Positions 16,694-25,981 are shown, counted from the stretch's first letter. The stretch is 64,000 nucleotides of DNA from Myxococcales bacterium (GCA_016703425.1 JADJCA010000001.1:124001-188000), one strand, 5' to 3'. Translations and numbers: made by a program. Notes: generated from the letters alone by a model not told the origin.

Positions 16694-17230
16694 ATGGTCG
16701 GCCGATGGACTGCAGGAGCCGCCTTGGCGCTTGCGTCGCTAAGTGCGGTCGCGGCGTGCCAGGCGTTCTTGGCGTTCGATGAGGCATCGGCGGGGGCCGA
16801 TGGCGGGGCCGTGGACTTGTCGGGGCTCGAAGCCTCGGCTGACTCCGCCGTCGGCGTCGTCGACAGCGGGCCCGCCGCTGATCCGATGCCGGGGTGCTTT
16901 CGGTGCAACATGACCCCGTCGAGGTACTGCGCCGTGGGACAGACCTGCTGCTACCTCAAAACAGACGAGGAAAATGTCTGCGAGTGGGACCGAAACGCGT
17001 GCCCTGCGAAGAGCTACCCCATCAGTTGCACCACCAGCGGGCACTGCTCGGCCATGGGCCGCATCGGTGAGGTCTGTTGCGGGTTGCCCAAGGCCCCCTA
17101 TTTTGACGAGTTCAAATGCATGCCTGTGACCGACTGCGTTGCCGGATGGAAACGCACGTGCGTGTCGAACCAAGATTGCCCCGACGGCGGCAAGTGCATC
17201 GAAGCGGCCATCTTTAACACCTGCGAATAG
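16694..17230 (+). CDS. Cys-rich lipoprotein
   Basis: 178 residues, family not recognised. MVGRWTAG and a hydrophobic segment end in VAAC (Cys22), a fair lipobox; ATG 16694 was chosen to place this signal at the N-terminus. A short Asp/Ala/Gly-rich spacer (about 23-65) precedes a domain with about 18 Cys in patterns such as CFRCNM, TCCYL, GEVCCGLP and TCVSNQDCPDGGKC. Such repeats are common in surface lipoproteins of Myxococcota and should be disulfide-bonded. It converges on xerD with only 2 bp between the stops. Confidence 0.65.
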   Translation: MVGRWTAGAALALASLSAVAACQAFLAFDEASAGADGGAVDLSGLEASADSAVGVVDSGPAADPMPGCFRCNMTPSRYCAVGQTCCYLKTDEENVCEWDRNACPAKSYPISCTTSGHCSAMGRIGEVCCGLPKAPYFDEFKCMPVTDCVAGWKRTCVSNQDCPDGGKCIEAAIFNTCE

Positions 17231-17232
17231 CG

Positions 17233-18113
<881 letters not shown>

Positions 18114-18123
<10 letters not shown>

Positions 18124-18749
18124 GCGCTGGCTCCGCGCCCTGAGGGCGCCTCGTCCGATGCGCTTTGGGCCTTCTCAACGCGATCAAGCCACGTCGCGAG
18201 GATGCGCTCGCCGTCGGGCGTCATGATGCTCTCGGGATGAAACTGCAGGCCCTCGAGCTCACGCGCCGCGTCGAAGATCGCCATCACGACGCCGTCCTTG
18301 GTCGATCTCGCGGTCACGCGCAGGTTGGCCGGCAGCGTCGCTTCGTCGACGACGAGCGAGTGGTACCGGCCCGCGACGAAGGGAGAGCCGACGGCGGCGA
18401 GTGAGCCCTCGCTTTGGTGACGCACGTCGCTCGCGCGGCCGTGGACGGGCAGGGGACCTTTGACGATGCGTGCGCCGTGGGCCGCGGCGATGGCTTGGTG
18501 GCCAAGGCAGATGCCCAGGATGGGCCTCTTGCCGCCGAGGCGCGTCACGAGCGGGACGCTGATCCCTGCGCTCTCCGGAGCGCACGGGCCGGGTGAGAGC
18601 ACGATGCCGTCGTAGCGTGCCGCTTCGACGTCGCTCACCGAGACCTCGTCGTTGCGCACGACGTCGACAGAAGCGCCGAGCTTGCCGAGCGCCTGCGCCA
18701 AGTTGTGCGTGAACGAGTCGTAGTTGTCGACCAAGACGAGCCGCATCAC
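18114..18749 (-). CDS. Anthranilate / aminodeoxychorismate synthase glutamine amidotransferase (TrpG/PabA)
   Basis: 211 residues. It is a class I glutamine amidotransferase: LVLVDNYDSFTHNL at the N-terminus, the nucleophile Cys81 in GICLGHQ, and the His171/Glu173 pair in HPES complete the triad. LSPGPCAPESAG is typical of TrpG/PabA. It supplies ammonia to chorismate for anthranilate (tryptophan) or aminodeoxychorismate (folate); the large subunit is not in the window, so the pathway cannot be fixed. ATG codons at 18749 and 18746 both fit. The gene lies between a small lipoprotein gene and xerD on the same strand. Confidence 0.9.
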
Positions 18750-18811
18750 GCGAAAGAGTAGCGCGCCTCCGCGCGGCGCTCACACTTCCGAGCGAACATC
18801 GCGGCGAAGGG

Positions 18812-19278
18812 CTACGGCGGAACGATCGTGATGCGCTGGGCCGCATCGAGCAGCTTCTTTTGTAGCTCGATCTGTGTTTGCAACGCCTCGAGCTTCGTCT
18901 TCGGGTCGGGGCTGCGCAGCGCCTGCGCGTAGCGAGGCAACTCATCGCGTCGCTGCTCGGCGAGCCGCAAGAGCTCGACGCGCCGGTCCTGCCCCACGGC
19001 GACCGCACTTGCGTGGTCGTCGCCGCTTGCACGACGGCTTCGGCGAGGGGTCGCGCCGCCGTCTCGAGCAGCTCGGCGGCCTTGGTTTCGTCGGTGCGCG
19101 AGAGGCCATCGGCCTTGCGAAGCTCGGTCTCCAGGCGTTGGTCCGCCGCCAAGACGCCTTCGAGCGACCGCGCGTCGCTCCGCTCGGCTTCGCGCGGGTC
19201 GTCCTTGACGCACGCCGCATGCAGCGCGGCGAAGCCCAGCAGGCCGATGCCGAAGAGCGCGCCGCGCCGCGCGTTCAT
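18812..19278 (-). pseudogene. Small helical lipoprotein, frameshifted
   Basis: The gene begins at ATG 19278, overlapping the PilZ stop (ATGA). MNARRGALFGIGLLGFAALHA precedes Cys23, a weak lipobox. The first frame (ADQRLETELRKADGLSRTD, helical) is coherent to about 19010 and then becomes Ser/Arg-rich nonsense. The coherent sequence resumes in another frame (VELLRLAEQRRDELPRYAQALRS ... KKLLDAAQRITIVPP) to a stop at 18812. One base is missing or two are extra near 19005-19015. The restored product is about 155 residues, mostly coiled-coil helix. Function unknown. A simple sequencing error is as likely as true decay. Confidence 0.6.
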
Positions 19279-19631
19279 GACTGGCCGACGGCCTGGACCG
19301 GCTGACGAAGCGGTACCAGGCGCTCGCCGGTCTCGAGCAGGGCGCGCAGCATCGAGCGATCGCCCTCGGTGAGGCCCGAAAAGGAGAGCGCCTGCTTGCG
19401 GCCGCGCCGCCAAACCTGACGGGCCCAGAGCCAAAGGCGGTCGCTCGTGCCGGGAACCTCGAGCTCCAGGGCAAAGCGGTCAGCAGAGCTGTCGGGCTCC
19501 AAGAGGCAACACACCCGGGCGCCGGTCTCTGACAGGTCGAGCAGGCGAACGACGTGGGGCCGGCCCTCGACGTACTTGTTCACCAGGATGCCGTGCAACG
19601 CGCTTCGATCGATGTTCCGTCGCTCACTCAT
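19275..19631 (-). CDS. PilZ-domain protein
   Basis: 118 residues, the size of a single PilZ domain. It has the two c-di-GMP contact motifs in weak form: an Arg-containing N-terminus (SERRNIDR) and DLSETGARV, matching (D/N)xSxxG. The rest follows the PilZ beta-barrel (FALELEVPGTSDRLWLWARQVWR). PilZ proteins act as cytoplasmic c-di-GMP effectors for motility, biofilm or exopolysaccharide, although many myxobacterial ones do not bind the nucleotide. It heads a tight minus-strand operon with a lipoprotein, pabA/trpG-like and xerD genes. Confidence 0.75.
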   Translation of the reverse strand: MSERRNIDRSALHGILVNKYVEGRPHVVRLLDLSETGARVCCLLEPDSSADRFALELEVPGTSDRLWLWARQVWRRGRKQALSFSGLTEGDRSMLRALLETGERLVPLRQPVQAVGQS

Positions 19632-19897
19632 GGGCCGAGCCTCCGAGCTAGCCTGGCGGCGCAGCCGTCACGGTCTAGCTGGCGCGCATTGTCCGACCTC
19701 GGGCGGGGCCGGGCCAACTCGCGTCCAAGTCGCGACCGCCGGTTGGGGTGACCGCCCCGCGTCGCGGGTGCTCTTCGGAGCGATCCCAAGTTTGGGCGCT
19801 CCAGGGTGTTCTTGGTCCGAGGGCCCAGAATGGCCCGCTTTGGCCCCGCGACGTCTCGAGAACGCTCCCGAGAATGAACCGCGCGTGCGAACGGCGT

Positions 19898-19927
19898 TTG
19901 ACATCCGAGCCGCTGCCCCACTACCTT
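19898..19927 (+). promoter_or_regulatory. Sigma-70-like promoter in a 362-bp gap
   Basis: TTGACA (19898-19903) and TACCTT (19922-19927) are 18 nt apart, upstream of the gene starting at 19994. The gap 19632-19993 between divergent genes otherwise shows no coding character I trust; an in-frame extension from 19748 lacks a sensible protein. A ribosome-binding site CAGGAGA lies at 19982-19988. Confidence 0.4.
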
Positions 19928-19993
19928 CGCCGCCGTTGCGGGGGCTCCCTCCCCATAGGGGCCAGTGAGCCGCTCGGAATCTCAGGAGATTCG

Positions 19994-21196
19994 ATGGCCG
20001 ACGAGAAGAAGCCGAAGATCGACCTCAAGGCTCGCCTCGGCAAGAACGCCGCCGGGGGCGCCACGCCTCCGCCGGCCGCCGTAGGAACGCCCGTACCGGG
20101 AGCGCCCGTGCCGGTGCCTGCACCGCCCGCGTCGGTCGTACCGCCCGTGCCCGGGATGGGCGGGGTCCGCGCGCCCGTGCCCGGTGTGCCCGTGGGGCGC
20201 CCGGCCAACATGGACGCGTCGAACCCGCTCGTCGCGGCTTTCGCGCAGCCGGCGGCTCCGCAGCCGGCGCCGCCGCCCCAGGCCCAGCGCATCGAAGTCG
20301 ATGAGATGGCCGTGCAGCAGGCGCGCAAGGGCGCGCAGAAGCAGGGCCTCGTCATCGCGGCCATCGCGGCCGTCGCCTTCGCGGGCGTCGGGTACGTGGG
20401 TGGCCAGGCCTCCGAAGCCGGCGCGGCGCGCGCCAAGAGCAAGGCCGACGCGAGCGAGCTCGCCGCCGACGTCGCAAAGACTCGTGCGAGCCTCGAGAGC
20501 TTCGCGACCAAGATCGAGGAAGCGCGTACGAAGCTCATCAAAGAGCGCAAGTACCCCGACCAGCTCGGCAAGGAGCTTGGCGGCATCAACATCGACTTCG
20601 ACGGCACCAAGCTCGCCGGTCGTCGCTTCAGCGGCTTCCCGCAAGAGACGACCAGCAACCTCGTCGAGTTCGTGACGCAGGTGCAGCAGCTCAACGACCG
20701 CAAGCGCGTCCTCCAGGGCCTGCTCTCTCGGTTGCAGAAGCCGCTGACCGAGCAGTTCAACGCGCCGCCCGGCGAGGTCGTGGTTCAACACGTCATCGCG
20801 GTCAGCAAGGATCCCGCGGGCAACATGGCGGGCTTCATCACGAACCTCGCGGCGCCGATCAAGGGCACCGCGCAGAAGCTCGACCTCGGCGCCGAGTTCA
20901 CGTTCGCTAACCCCGGCGGCTCAGGCAACGCCAACGCGCCCGTCTTCAAGGGCGGCGATCTCTCGAAGCAACCGGGCGCCATCTACGTCGTCCCCGGCAG
21001 CTTCAACAAGGTCTGCCCGAGCGAGACCTCCGGCGCCACGGCGCAGCTCGGCGCCCAGATGCAGAACATCATCCGCGACGTCAAAGGCGATCAGGCGCCG
21101 GCGCCCACGCCCGGAAACGAGAACTTCGACGCGAAGCCGGGCTTGCTCGAGCGCGCCGACAAGCTCGCCAAGGGCCTCCAGGCCGTCAACAAGTAG
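19994..21196 (+). CDS. Membrane-anchored coiled-coil protein with Pro-rich N-terminus
   Basis: 400 residues, family not recognised. Start ATG 19994 follows a good ribosome-binding site and opens MADEKKPKIDLKARLGK, a charged N-terminus often seen in Myxococcota membrane-anchored proteins. Residues about 20-100 are Pro/Ala/Val-rich and disordered. A transmembrane helix (LVIAAIAAVAFAGVGYVGG) lies at about 117-136, followed by a coiled coil (KADASELAADVAKTRASLE ...) and an extracytoplasmic domain of about 200 residues. The topology is cytoplasmic N-terminus with a large periplasmic C-terminus. Function unknown. Confidence 0.75.
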   Translation: MADEKKPKIDLKARLGKNAAGGATPPPAAVGTPVPGAPVPVPAPPASVVPPVPGMGGVRAPVPGVPVGRPANMDASNPLVAAFAQPAAPQPAPPPQAQRIEVDEMAVQQARKGAQKQGLVIAAIAAVAFAGVGYVGGQASEAGAARAKSKADASELAADVAKTRASLESFATKIEEARTKLIKERKYPDQLGKELGGINIDFDGTKLAGRRFSGFPQETTSNLVEFVTQVQQLNDRKRVLQGLLSRLQKPLTEQFNAPPGEVVVQHVIAVSKDPAGNMAGFITNLAAPIKGTAQKLDLGAEFTFANPGGSGNANAPVFKGGDLSKQPGAIYVVPGSFNKVCPSETSGATAQLGAQMQNIIRDVKGDQAPAPTPGNENFDAKPGLLERADKLAKGLQAVNK

Positions 21197-21209
21197 CGGC
21201 TTCGGTAGT

Positions 21210-21578
21210 CTACGCGAGGGCGGTGACGAGATCGTCGCCGCCTTCGTCTTTTTGTGCGCTGATCTCGCGGTAGCCGCGGGCGAGGAGCGCCGTCGCTCGT
21301 ACCGTGCGCGAGAGGTACGCGGGGGCGCGACCAAACGCCTTCGCCACCTTCGCGAAGCCTCCGTGCCGCTCGCCGTCCAGGATGATGATTGGCGTTCCCG
21401 GCAGAAGTTCGGCGGCCGCTGGCAGCCGCTCGAGGAGTGACTCGAGCGTGTCCGTTAGCGCGACCTCGAAGGCTCGAGCCTCGGCGGCGTCGTCGAAGGC
21501 GGCGAGGCCAAACGGCGGGCGTGGGCGCGAACCCGCGGATCCGCTGGGCACGAGGCGCAGCGCCGACGGTGGAGTCAT
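21210..21578 (-). CDS. Small conserved-looking cytoplasmic protein of unknown function
   Basis: 122 residues. The frame overlaps the upstream CNNM-like gene by 4 bases (ATGA, 21575-21578), the usual sign of a real co-translated gene. The sequence is globular (FGLAAFDDAAEARAFEVALTD; PIIILDGERHGGFAKVAKAFG) with no signal peptide or transmembrane helix. The HGGFAKVAKAF segment looks like a helix-turn-helix fragment but is too short to call. No family recognised. Confidence 0.5.
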   Translation of the reverse strand: MTPPSALRLVPSGSAGSRPRPPFGLAAFDDAAEARAFEVALTDTLESLLERLPAAAELLPGTPIIILDGERHGGFAKVAKAFGRAPAYLSRTVRATALLARGYREISAQKDEGGDDLVTALA

Positions 21579-22885
21579 GGCACCGACGGGGCCGGCGAGC
21601 GGCCCGGGATGACCTCAACCTTGACGACGCGCCGCTCGTCGGCGTCGCGGACGATGAGCTTCACGCCCTCGATGGTGACCGATGCGCCAACCTCGGGCAC
21701 GCGGCCCGAGCGCTGCACGATCAGGCCGCCGATGGAGTCGACGTCGCCGGTCGTCGGCAAGTCGCGACCAAGCTTGTGCTCGAGATCGGAGATGGGGAGC
21801 GCGGCGTCGGCCAAGAGGCGCCCTTCGCCGAGTTCTTGAATCGGCGCTTCCGCGTCGGTGTCGTATTCGTCGCGGATATCACCGACGATCTCCTCGATGA
21901 TGTCCTCGAGGGTGACGACGCCGCTGGTTCCGCCGAACTCGTCGGCGACGACAGCCATGTGGAGGCGTTTGGCGCGCATCTCGCGCAGGATGCTCAAGAT
22001 CGGTTGCGACTCGACGACGAAGAGGACCGGCGAGCGGGCGAGCTCTTCGAGCTTCGCCTCCTTGTTGTCGCGCACGACGGCGAAGAGATCCTTCGCGTAG
22101 AGCAGCCCCACGAGGTTGTCGAGCGACTCACGGTACACGGGATATCGCGAGTGGCCTTCGCTGGTCACGAGCGCGAGGACCTCGCGAATGGGCGTCGTGA
22201 TCTCAATGGCGCTGATGCGCGGCCGCGGGACCATGACCTCGCGCGCCGTGATGTCCTTGAATTCGAGCACGTTGCGGATCATTTCGGCGGGCTCGTTGGC
22301 GAGTGTGCCAGTGCGCTGGCCTTTCTCGACGATGAGCTCCACCTCGGTGCGCGTCGTGCGTGCGTCGACGGCGCGAACCTCGGTGACGTTGCGCGAGATG
22401 AGCTTGCCGACGTAGGCCAAGGGCTCGGCGACGGGCATCACCAGCCACTCGATGGGCCGAAGGAGCGCGAGCGCCGTGGCGCCGAACGACTCGACCCTCC
22501 GGCACGCGTAGGCGATGAGGATCTCGGCCAAAAGGCCGTAGGTCACGATGGTCCCGAGCACGGCCAAGACGAGGCTCGCCGCAAGCGAGAGACCGAAGGC
22601 GTCGGCGGCGCGCGCGAGGAAGACCGACGCGACGCTGATGGCGACGACGCGGCAGACGAGCCAACGGCCTAGGATGCGCTGGGGGTCGGCGGCGAAGCGC
22701 AGGAAGGGCGATTCGGCCTGACCGCGCTCTTCGGTGCCGTCGCCCTCGACGAGGACTTGCAGGCGCGCCTCGGGCAAGAGGACGAGCGCGCGGTCCGCGG
22801 CGGCGAAAAATGAACCGACGGCCGCCGTGCCCACCGCAAGAGATAGCCACACGCCGACCGTGCCTGCACTTGGACTGTCGAGCAC
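21575..22885 (-). CDS. CNNM/CorC (HlyC) family protein with DUF21, CBS pair and CorC_HlyC domain
   Basis: 436 residues. The N-terminal half has three to four transmembrane segments (VWLSLAVGTAAVGSFFAA; LVLAVLGTIVTYGLLAEILI), fitting DUF21. It is followed by the linker REVMVPRPRISAI, a CBS pair (about 235-350; HSRYPVYRESLDNLVGLLY and the DEFGGTSGVVTLEDIIEEIVG signature at about 325-345) and a C-terminal CorC_HlyC domain. Family members export or sense Mg2+/Co2+. The start GTG at 22885 has AAGGA just upstream; longer frames to 23479 overlap the divergent gene and have poor composition. Confidence 0.85.
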   Translation of the reverse strand: MLDSPSAGTVGVWLSLAVGTAAVGSFFAAADRALVLLPEARLQVLVEGDGTEERGQAESPFLRFAADPQRILGRWLVCRVVAISVASVFLARAADAFGLSLAASLVLAVLGTIVTYGLLAEILIAYACRRVESFGATALALLRPIEWLVMPVAEPLAYVGKLISRNVTEVRAVDARTTRTEVELIVEKGQRTGTLANEPAEMIRNVLEFKDITAREVMVPRPRISAIEITTPIREVLALVTSEGHSRYPVYRESLDNLVGLLYAKDLFAVVRDNKEAKLEELARSPVLFVVESQPILSILREMRAKRLHMAVVADEFGGTSGVVTLEDIIEEIVGDIRDEYDTDAEAPIQELGEGRLLADAALPISDLEHKLGRDLPTTGDVDSIGGLIVQRSGRVPEVGASVTIEGVKLIVRDADERRVVKVEVIPGRSPAPSVP

Positions 22886-22922
22886 TTTTCCTTGTCGCCT
22901 CCCGGCGCCACCCCGCCTCTGC

Positions 22923-22961
22923 AGGGTATCCCGGTATGCCACATGGTCAAGCTTCCCATGT
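22923..22961 (-). promoter_or_regulatory. Possible promoter with overlapping dyad for the CNNM-like gene
   Basis: Minus-strand TTGACC (22945-22950) and TACCCT (22923-22928) lie 16 nt apart. ACATGG (22941-22946) and CCATGT (22956-22961) form an inverted repeat over the -35, the shape of an operator. Neither element is strong alone. Confidence 0.3.
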
Positions 22962-23023
22962 AGGCAAGGGCGCGCCCGCAAACTTGGTCGCAACTTCGTC
23001 GGAGCGCCCGCCGATAAGGAGGT

Positions 23024-23629
23024 GTGATTCAGAAAACGACCGCGCCCACGGAAGCGCAAGCGCTGCACCATTCGAAGACGCCAGCGGCCACGAACGGGAC
23101 GCTCGCGATCGAAAAGGAGCCTCGGCCTCCTGTCGCGGCCCTCGAGCGTCTCCCGTTCGCAGAGGTCTTGTGGCGCTCGCCGGAGGCCGACTCGACGGGG
23201 GTTAGTCTCGCGCGCTCTGCCGCGTCGGAGCGCGCAAAGCCATTCTCGTCGAAGGATGCGCTCGACGAAGAGCGCGCCCGCGACACCACGGGCGAACCCG
23301 TCGAGGCCGCGCCGCCGATGAGCGCTCTGGCGCCATCCACTTCGGCGCAAAGCGCCGCGCGGCCTGAGTTGGACTCCGCGCCGCTCGGCGAGCTGTTCGC
23401 GCGCCTCGTGACGGCAACGCAGCTCACCGACGGGGCGCGTCGCGCGACCCTTCGGATGGAGCTCGGTACGCGCGCGCAAGGGAGCGCCATCGTGGTGACG
23501 GCCGAAGGCTCGTCGGTGGAGATCGAGCTGAGCGGCGACGAGGGCCTCGACGCGGCGCGCCTTGAGGACAAGGTCACGTCGGCCCTCGCGCGCCGCGGCA
23601 TTCGCGTGGAGCGGTTCACGGTGCGTTGA
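23024..23629 (+). CDS. Hypothetical protein with disordered N-terminus and compact C-terminal domain
   Basis: 201 residues. GTG at 23024 is the first start after AAGGAGG (23016-23022), but only one base separates them, so the true start may be a little further in. Residues 1-120 are low complexity; the C-terminal 80 residues (LGELFARLVTATQLTDGARRATLRMELGT) form an amphipathic helix-beta domain that faintly resembles FliK/HrpP-type C-terminal domains of secretion systems. No other secretion genes are near, so I do not assign this. It diverges from the CNNM-like gene. Confidence 0.55.
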   Translation: MIQKTTAPTEAQALHHSKTPAATNGTLAIEKEPRPPVAALERLPFAEVLWRSPEADSTGVSLARSAASERAKPFSSKDALDEERARDTTGEPVEAAPPMSALAPSTSAQSAARPELDSAPLGELFARLVTATQLTDGARRATLRMELGTRAQGSAIVVTAEGSSVEIELSGDEGLDAARLEDKVTSALARRGIRVERFTVR

Positions 23630-23667
23630 CTCGGGCGTGACCCGACGTCGCCGCGCGAGGCGGCGGC

Positions 23668-24669
23668 TCAGGCCTCGTCAAGGACGCGCATGACGTTGCC
23701 GCGCAGGATCTTGCCGATGAGCTGGGGACGGAAGCCGGCTTTCAGGAGCGCGTCGGTCAAGAGCGGCAGGCCCGTCGGATCTTGCAGCTCTTTCGTCGGC
23801 ACGATGAAGCCGTCCCAGTCGCTACCGAGGGCCGGCGCGTCTTCGCCGGCGACATCGACGATGTGCCGTAGGTGCGCGACGACCGCGTCGAGGCCTCCCT
23901 TGCCGACGAAGCGAGGGCAAAAGATGACGCCGATGCACCCGCCGGTCTCGGCGGCGGCGCGAAGCTGAGCGTCGTCGATGTTGCGCCAGTGGTCGAAGAC
24001 GCCGAGGACGCCCGTGTGGCTGACGAGCACGGGTTTGCGTGCCATGGAACATGCGTCCAGAAAGCCGCGGCGATTGAGGTGCGCGAGGTCGACGAGCACG
24101 CCGAGGCTCTCGGCCCGCTCGACGAGGGCGCGACCCCAAGGCGTGAGGCCTTCGTCATGGCGCTCGCCGCGTCCGTAGGCGGGGAAGCCGGCCTCGTTGT
24201 CGCTGAAATGCAAGAGCCCGAGATAGCGAACGCCGCGCCGCGCGAAGTCTGCGAGGCGCTCGATGTCGCCCTCGAGCGCGTGCGCACCCTCGATGCCGAG
24301 GAGCGCGGCCACCGCGCCGGCACGTCGTGCGCGCTCGATGTCGTGAGCCGTTCGGGCGAGGTGAAGCTCGCCCGGCTTCCGTGCGATGGCCTCGTCAAGG
24401 GCGTCGATTTGCTCGAAGATCGTGCGCGCGAGACCGCGCTCACTGCCGGCAACGGGGAGCGAAACGAGACCGAAAAACTGCGCTCCAACGCCGCCCTCGC
24501 GGAGGCGCGGCACGTCGACGTGTCCTCCGAGGGCGGCCATTGGCAAAGGCGGCGTGTGCCGCTTGTGGAGGTCGTAGCCAAGCCACCGCGACCACATGAG
24601 CGTGTCGGCATGCAAATCGATGGCCGGATATTCGCCGTGCAGCGCGCGCGCTTCGTCGGAGCCCAGCAT
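23668..24669 (-). CDS. Membrane dipeptidase (M19 family)
   Basis: 333 residues, normal for M19. Metal ligands are visible in order: His20 and Asp22 in DLHADTL, the bridging Glu in LLGIEGAHAL, His in LVSHTGVLGVFDHWRN, and Asp in ALGSDWDGF. NVMRVLDEA at the end matches the family's conserved C-terminal GGN.LRV region. These enzymes are zinc dipeptidases (renal dipeptidase type) cleaving dipeptides, including D-amino-acid containing ones. No signal peptide is seen, so it is probably cytoplasmic. ATG 24669 was preferred over a longer frame reaching 25128 that overlaps the divergent ThiF gene. Confidence 0.9.
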   Translation of the reverse strand: MLGSDEARALHGEYPAIDLHADTLMWSRWLGYDLHKRHTPPLPMAALGGHVDVPRLREGGVGAQFFGLVSLPVAGSERGLARTIFEQIDALDEAIARKPGELHLARTAHDIERARRAGAVAALLGIEGAHALEGDIERLADFARRGVRYLGLLHFSDNEAGFPAYGRGERHDEGLTPWGRALVERAESLGVLVDLAHLNRRGFLDACSMARKPVLVSHTGVLGVFDHWRNIDDAQLRAAAETGGCIGVIFCPRFVGKGGLDAVVAHLRHIVDVAGEDAPALGSDWDGFIVPTKELQDPTGLPLLTDALLKAGFRPQLIGKILRGNVMRVLDEA

Positions 24670-24744
24670 CGTGGCGCGAGCATAGCGCAGGCCGAGCCGC
24701 GTCCGTCGAGCCGCGCCCGTCAAGCCGGTGTAAGCTCCCCCGCG

Positions 24745-25470
24745 ATGTCGACGTCGCGCAGCGCCGCCCGCGTGCTCCTCGTTGGCGCCGGCGGCATAGG
24801 TGCTCCCGCGGCGCTCGTCCTCGCGCGCGCCGGCATCGGCACGCTCGGCGTGGTCGACGACGATCGCGTCGAGCGCTCCAACCTGCATCGCCAGGTCCTC
24901 TACCGAGAGGCCGACGTCGGCACCCCGAAGCTCGACGCGCTCCGCGAGGGCCTCCGCCGCTTCGGTCTCGCGGGCGTCGCCCTCGAGGCCCACGCGACGC
25001 GGCTCCTTCCAGCCAACGCCGCGAAGCTCGCCCAGGCTTACGACGTGGTGCTTGAGGGCGCGGACAATTTTCCCACGAAGTTTCTCGTGGCCGACGCCTG
25101 CCGTTGGGTGGGCCGGCCCGTGGTGCACGCGTCCGCGCTTGGCCTCGTGGGCACGGTCCTCTCGGTGTCCACGAGCGGGGCGCCTTGTTACCGCTGCCTC
25201 TTCGAAGACGTCCCCGAAGGAGATGCGCCCAACTGCGCGACGGCCGGCGTCGTGGGCCCGCTCGTCGGCCTCGTCGCGGCGCTCGCGGCGGACCTGGCGC
25301 TGGGCTTTGTCGATGGCCGCGCCGTCGGCGGGACGCTCGTCCAGGTGAATCGCCTCGACCTGCGGCGCCGCGCGGTCCCGCTACGACGCGGCTGCGCGCT
25401 GTGCGCGAACGCGCGCGCCTTCGATCCACAAGACGCCGCGCGCTACGTGGCCCCAAGGTGCGCCTCGTGA
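24745..25470 (+). CDS. E1-like ThiF/MoeB family adenylyltransferase
   Basis: 241 residues. The ATP-binding motif GAGGIG is at residues 14-19, followed by DDDRVERSNLHRQ, the classic D-x-V-x-x-S-N-L-x-R-Q signature. VVLEGADNFPTKF and the zinc-binding Cys pairs CYRC (about 153-156) and CALC (about 219-222) complete the MoeB/ThiF pattern. It would adenylate the C-terminal Gly-Gly of a sulfur-carrier protein for molybdopterin or thiamine synthesis. No carrier protein is in the window. There is no rhodanese domain. The next gene, in 4-bp overlap (GTGA), looks like a degraded homologue. Confidence 0.85.
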   Translation: MSTSRSAARVLLVGAGGIGAPAALVLARAGIGTLGVVDDDRVERSNLHRQVLYREADVGTPKLDALREGLRRFGLAGVALEAHATRLLPANAAKLAQAYDVVLEGADNFPTKFLVADACRWVGRPVVHASALGLVGTVLSVSTSGAPCYRCLFEDVPEGDAPNCATAGVVGPLVGLVAALAADLALGFVDGRAVGGTLVQVNRLDLRRRAVPLRRGCALCANARAFDPQDAARYVAPRCAS

Positions 25471-25910
25471 GCGACGAGAAAGCTGCACACTACCGCTACC
25501 TCCGGCAGATCCAGGTCCTCGGCCTAGCGACGCAAGAGCGCCTCCGCACCCGCACCATCGCGGTAGGCGAGGACTTCTCCGCGCTCGTCGAGTCGCTCTA
25601 CTTGGTGGGCGCTGGCGTCCCCGTGATTGTCCCCACCGAATCCGCCGCCGCCCCCCTCCGCACCCTCAACAGCTCCCTCCCCATCACCGTTCTCCCCGTC
25701 TCCGCCCTCCCCGTAAACGTGAACGTGCCCGTGCCCGTGGACTCTCCCTCACCCTCTCCCTCTGCGTGTCCCTCTCCCGATCTCGGCCTCACCGACCCGA
25801 CCGCTCGCGACGCCGCCGCCGGCGCCTACCGCGCGCTCGCGCACGTGCTGTCCCGTGCGGACTCGTCGCCTTTGCCCAACCCCGCGCCCCCGGCGCCGCC
25901 GACTTCATGA
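25467..25910 (+). CDS. Degenerate ThiF-like protein with low-complexity tail
   Basis: 147 residues. Residues 7-33 (AHYRYLRQIQVLGLATQERL) match the N-terminal helix of ThiF/HesA proteins, which normally read RY.RQI......GQ..L. Where the GxGGxG loop should follow, the sequence is VGEDFSALVESLYLVGAG, so the nucleotide site is lost. The second half is Pro/Val/Ser-rich, including tandem VN, VP and SP dipeptides encoded by hexanucleotide repeats (25711-25780). Start GTG 25467 overlaps the stop of the intact E1-like gene. Either a remnant of a tandem duplication or a small regulatory partner; catalysis is unlikely. Confidence 0.5.
   Translation: MSDEKAAHYRYLRQIQVLGLATQERLRTRTIAVGEDFSALVESLYLVGAGVPVIVPTESAAAPLRTLNSSLPITVLPVSALPVNVNVPVPVDSPSPSPSACPSPDLGLTDPTARDAAAGAYRALAHVLSRADSSPLPNPAPPAPPTS
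25711..25780. repeat. Hexanucleotide microsatellite tract (GTGAAC / GTGCCC, then CTCTCC-like units)
   Basis: GTAAACGTGAACGTGCCCGT and following units encode VNVNVPVPV, then CCCTCACCCTCTCCC-type units encode SPSPSPS. Both are in frame within the ThiF-like gene. Related tracts occur at 43247-43270 and 51578-51612. Confidence 0.6.
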
Positions 25911-25981
25911 AGTGAGGCCTTTCGTCGGGCCCTCAGCGCCTTGTGTTTGGGCCCCAAGCCGAAGCGTGTCACGATCCCTGG

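Noticed and set aside
19748..19993. An 82-codon N-terminal extension of the coiled-coil membrane protein
   Set aside because: The extension lacks domain character, while ATG 19994 has a good ribosome-binding site and a typical charged N-terminus.
23024..23629. FliK/HrpP-like secretion protein
   Set aside because: Only a vague resemblance of the C-terminal domain and no secretion genes nearby.
23647..23666. CGCCG...CGGCG stem between convergent genes near 23650
   Set aside because: Weak 5-bp stem, no T tract; not worth calling a terminator.
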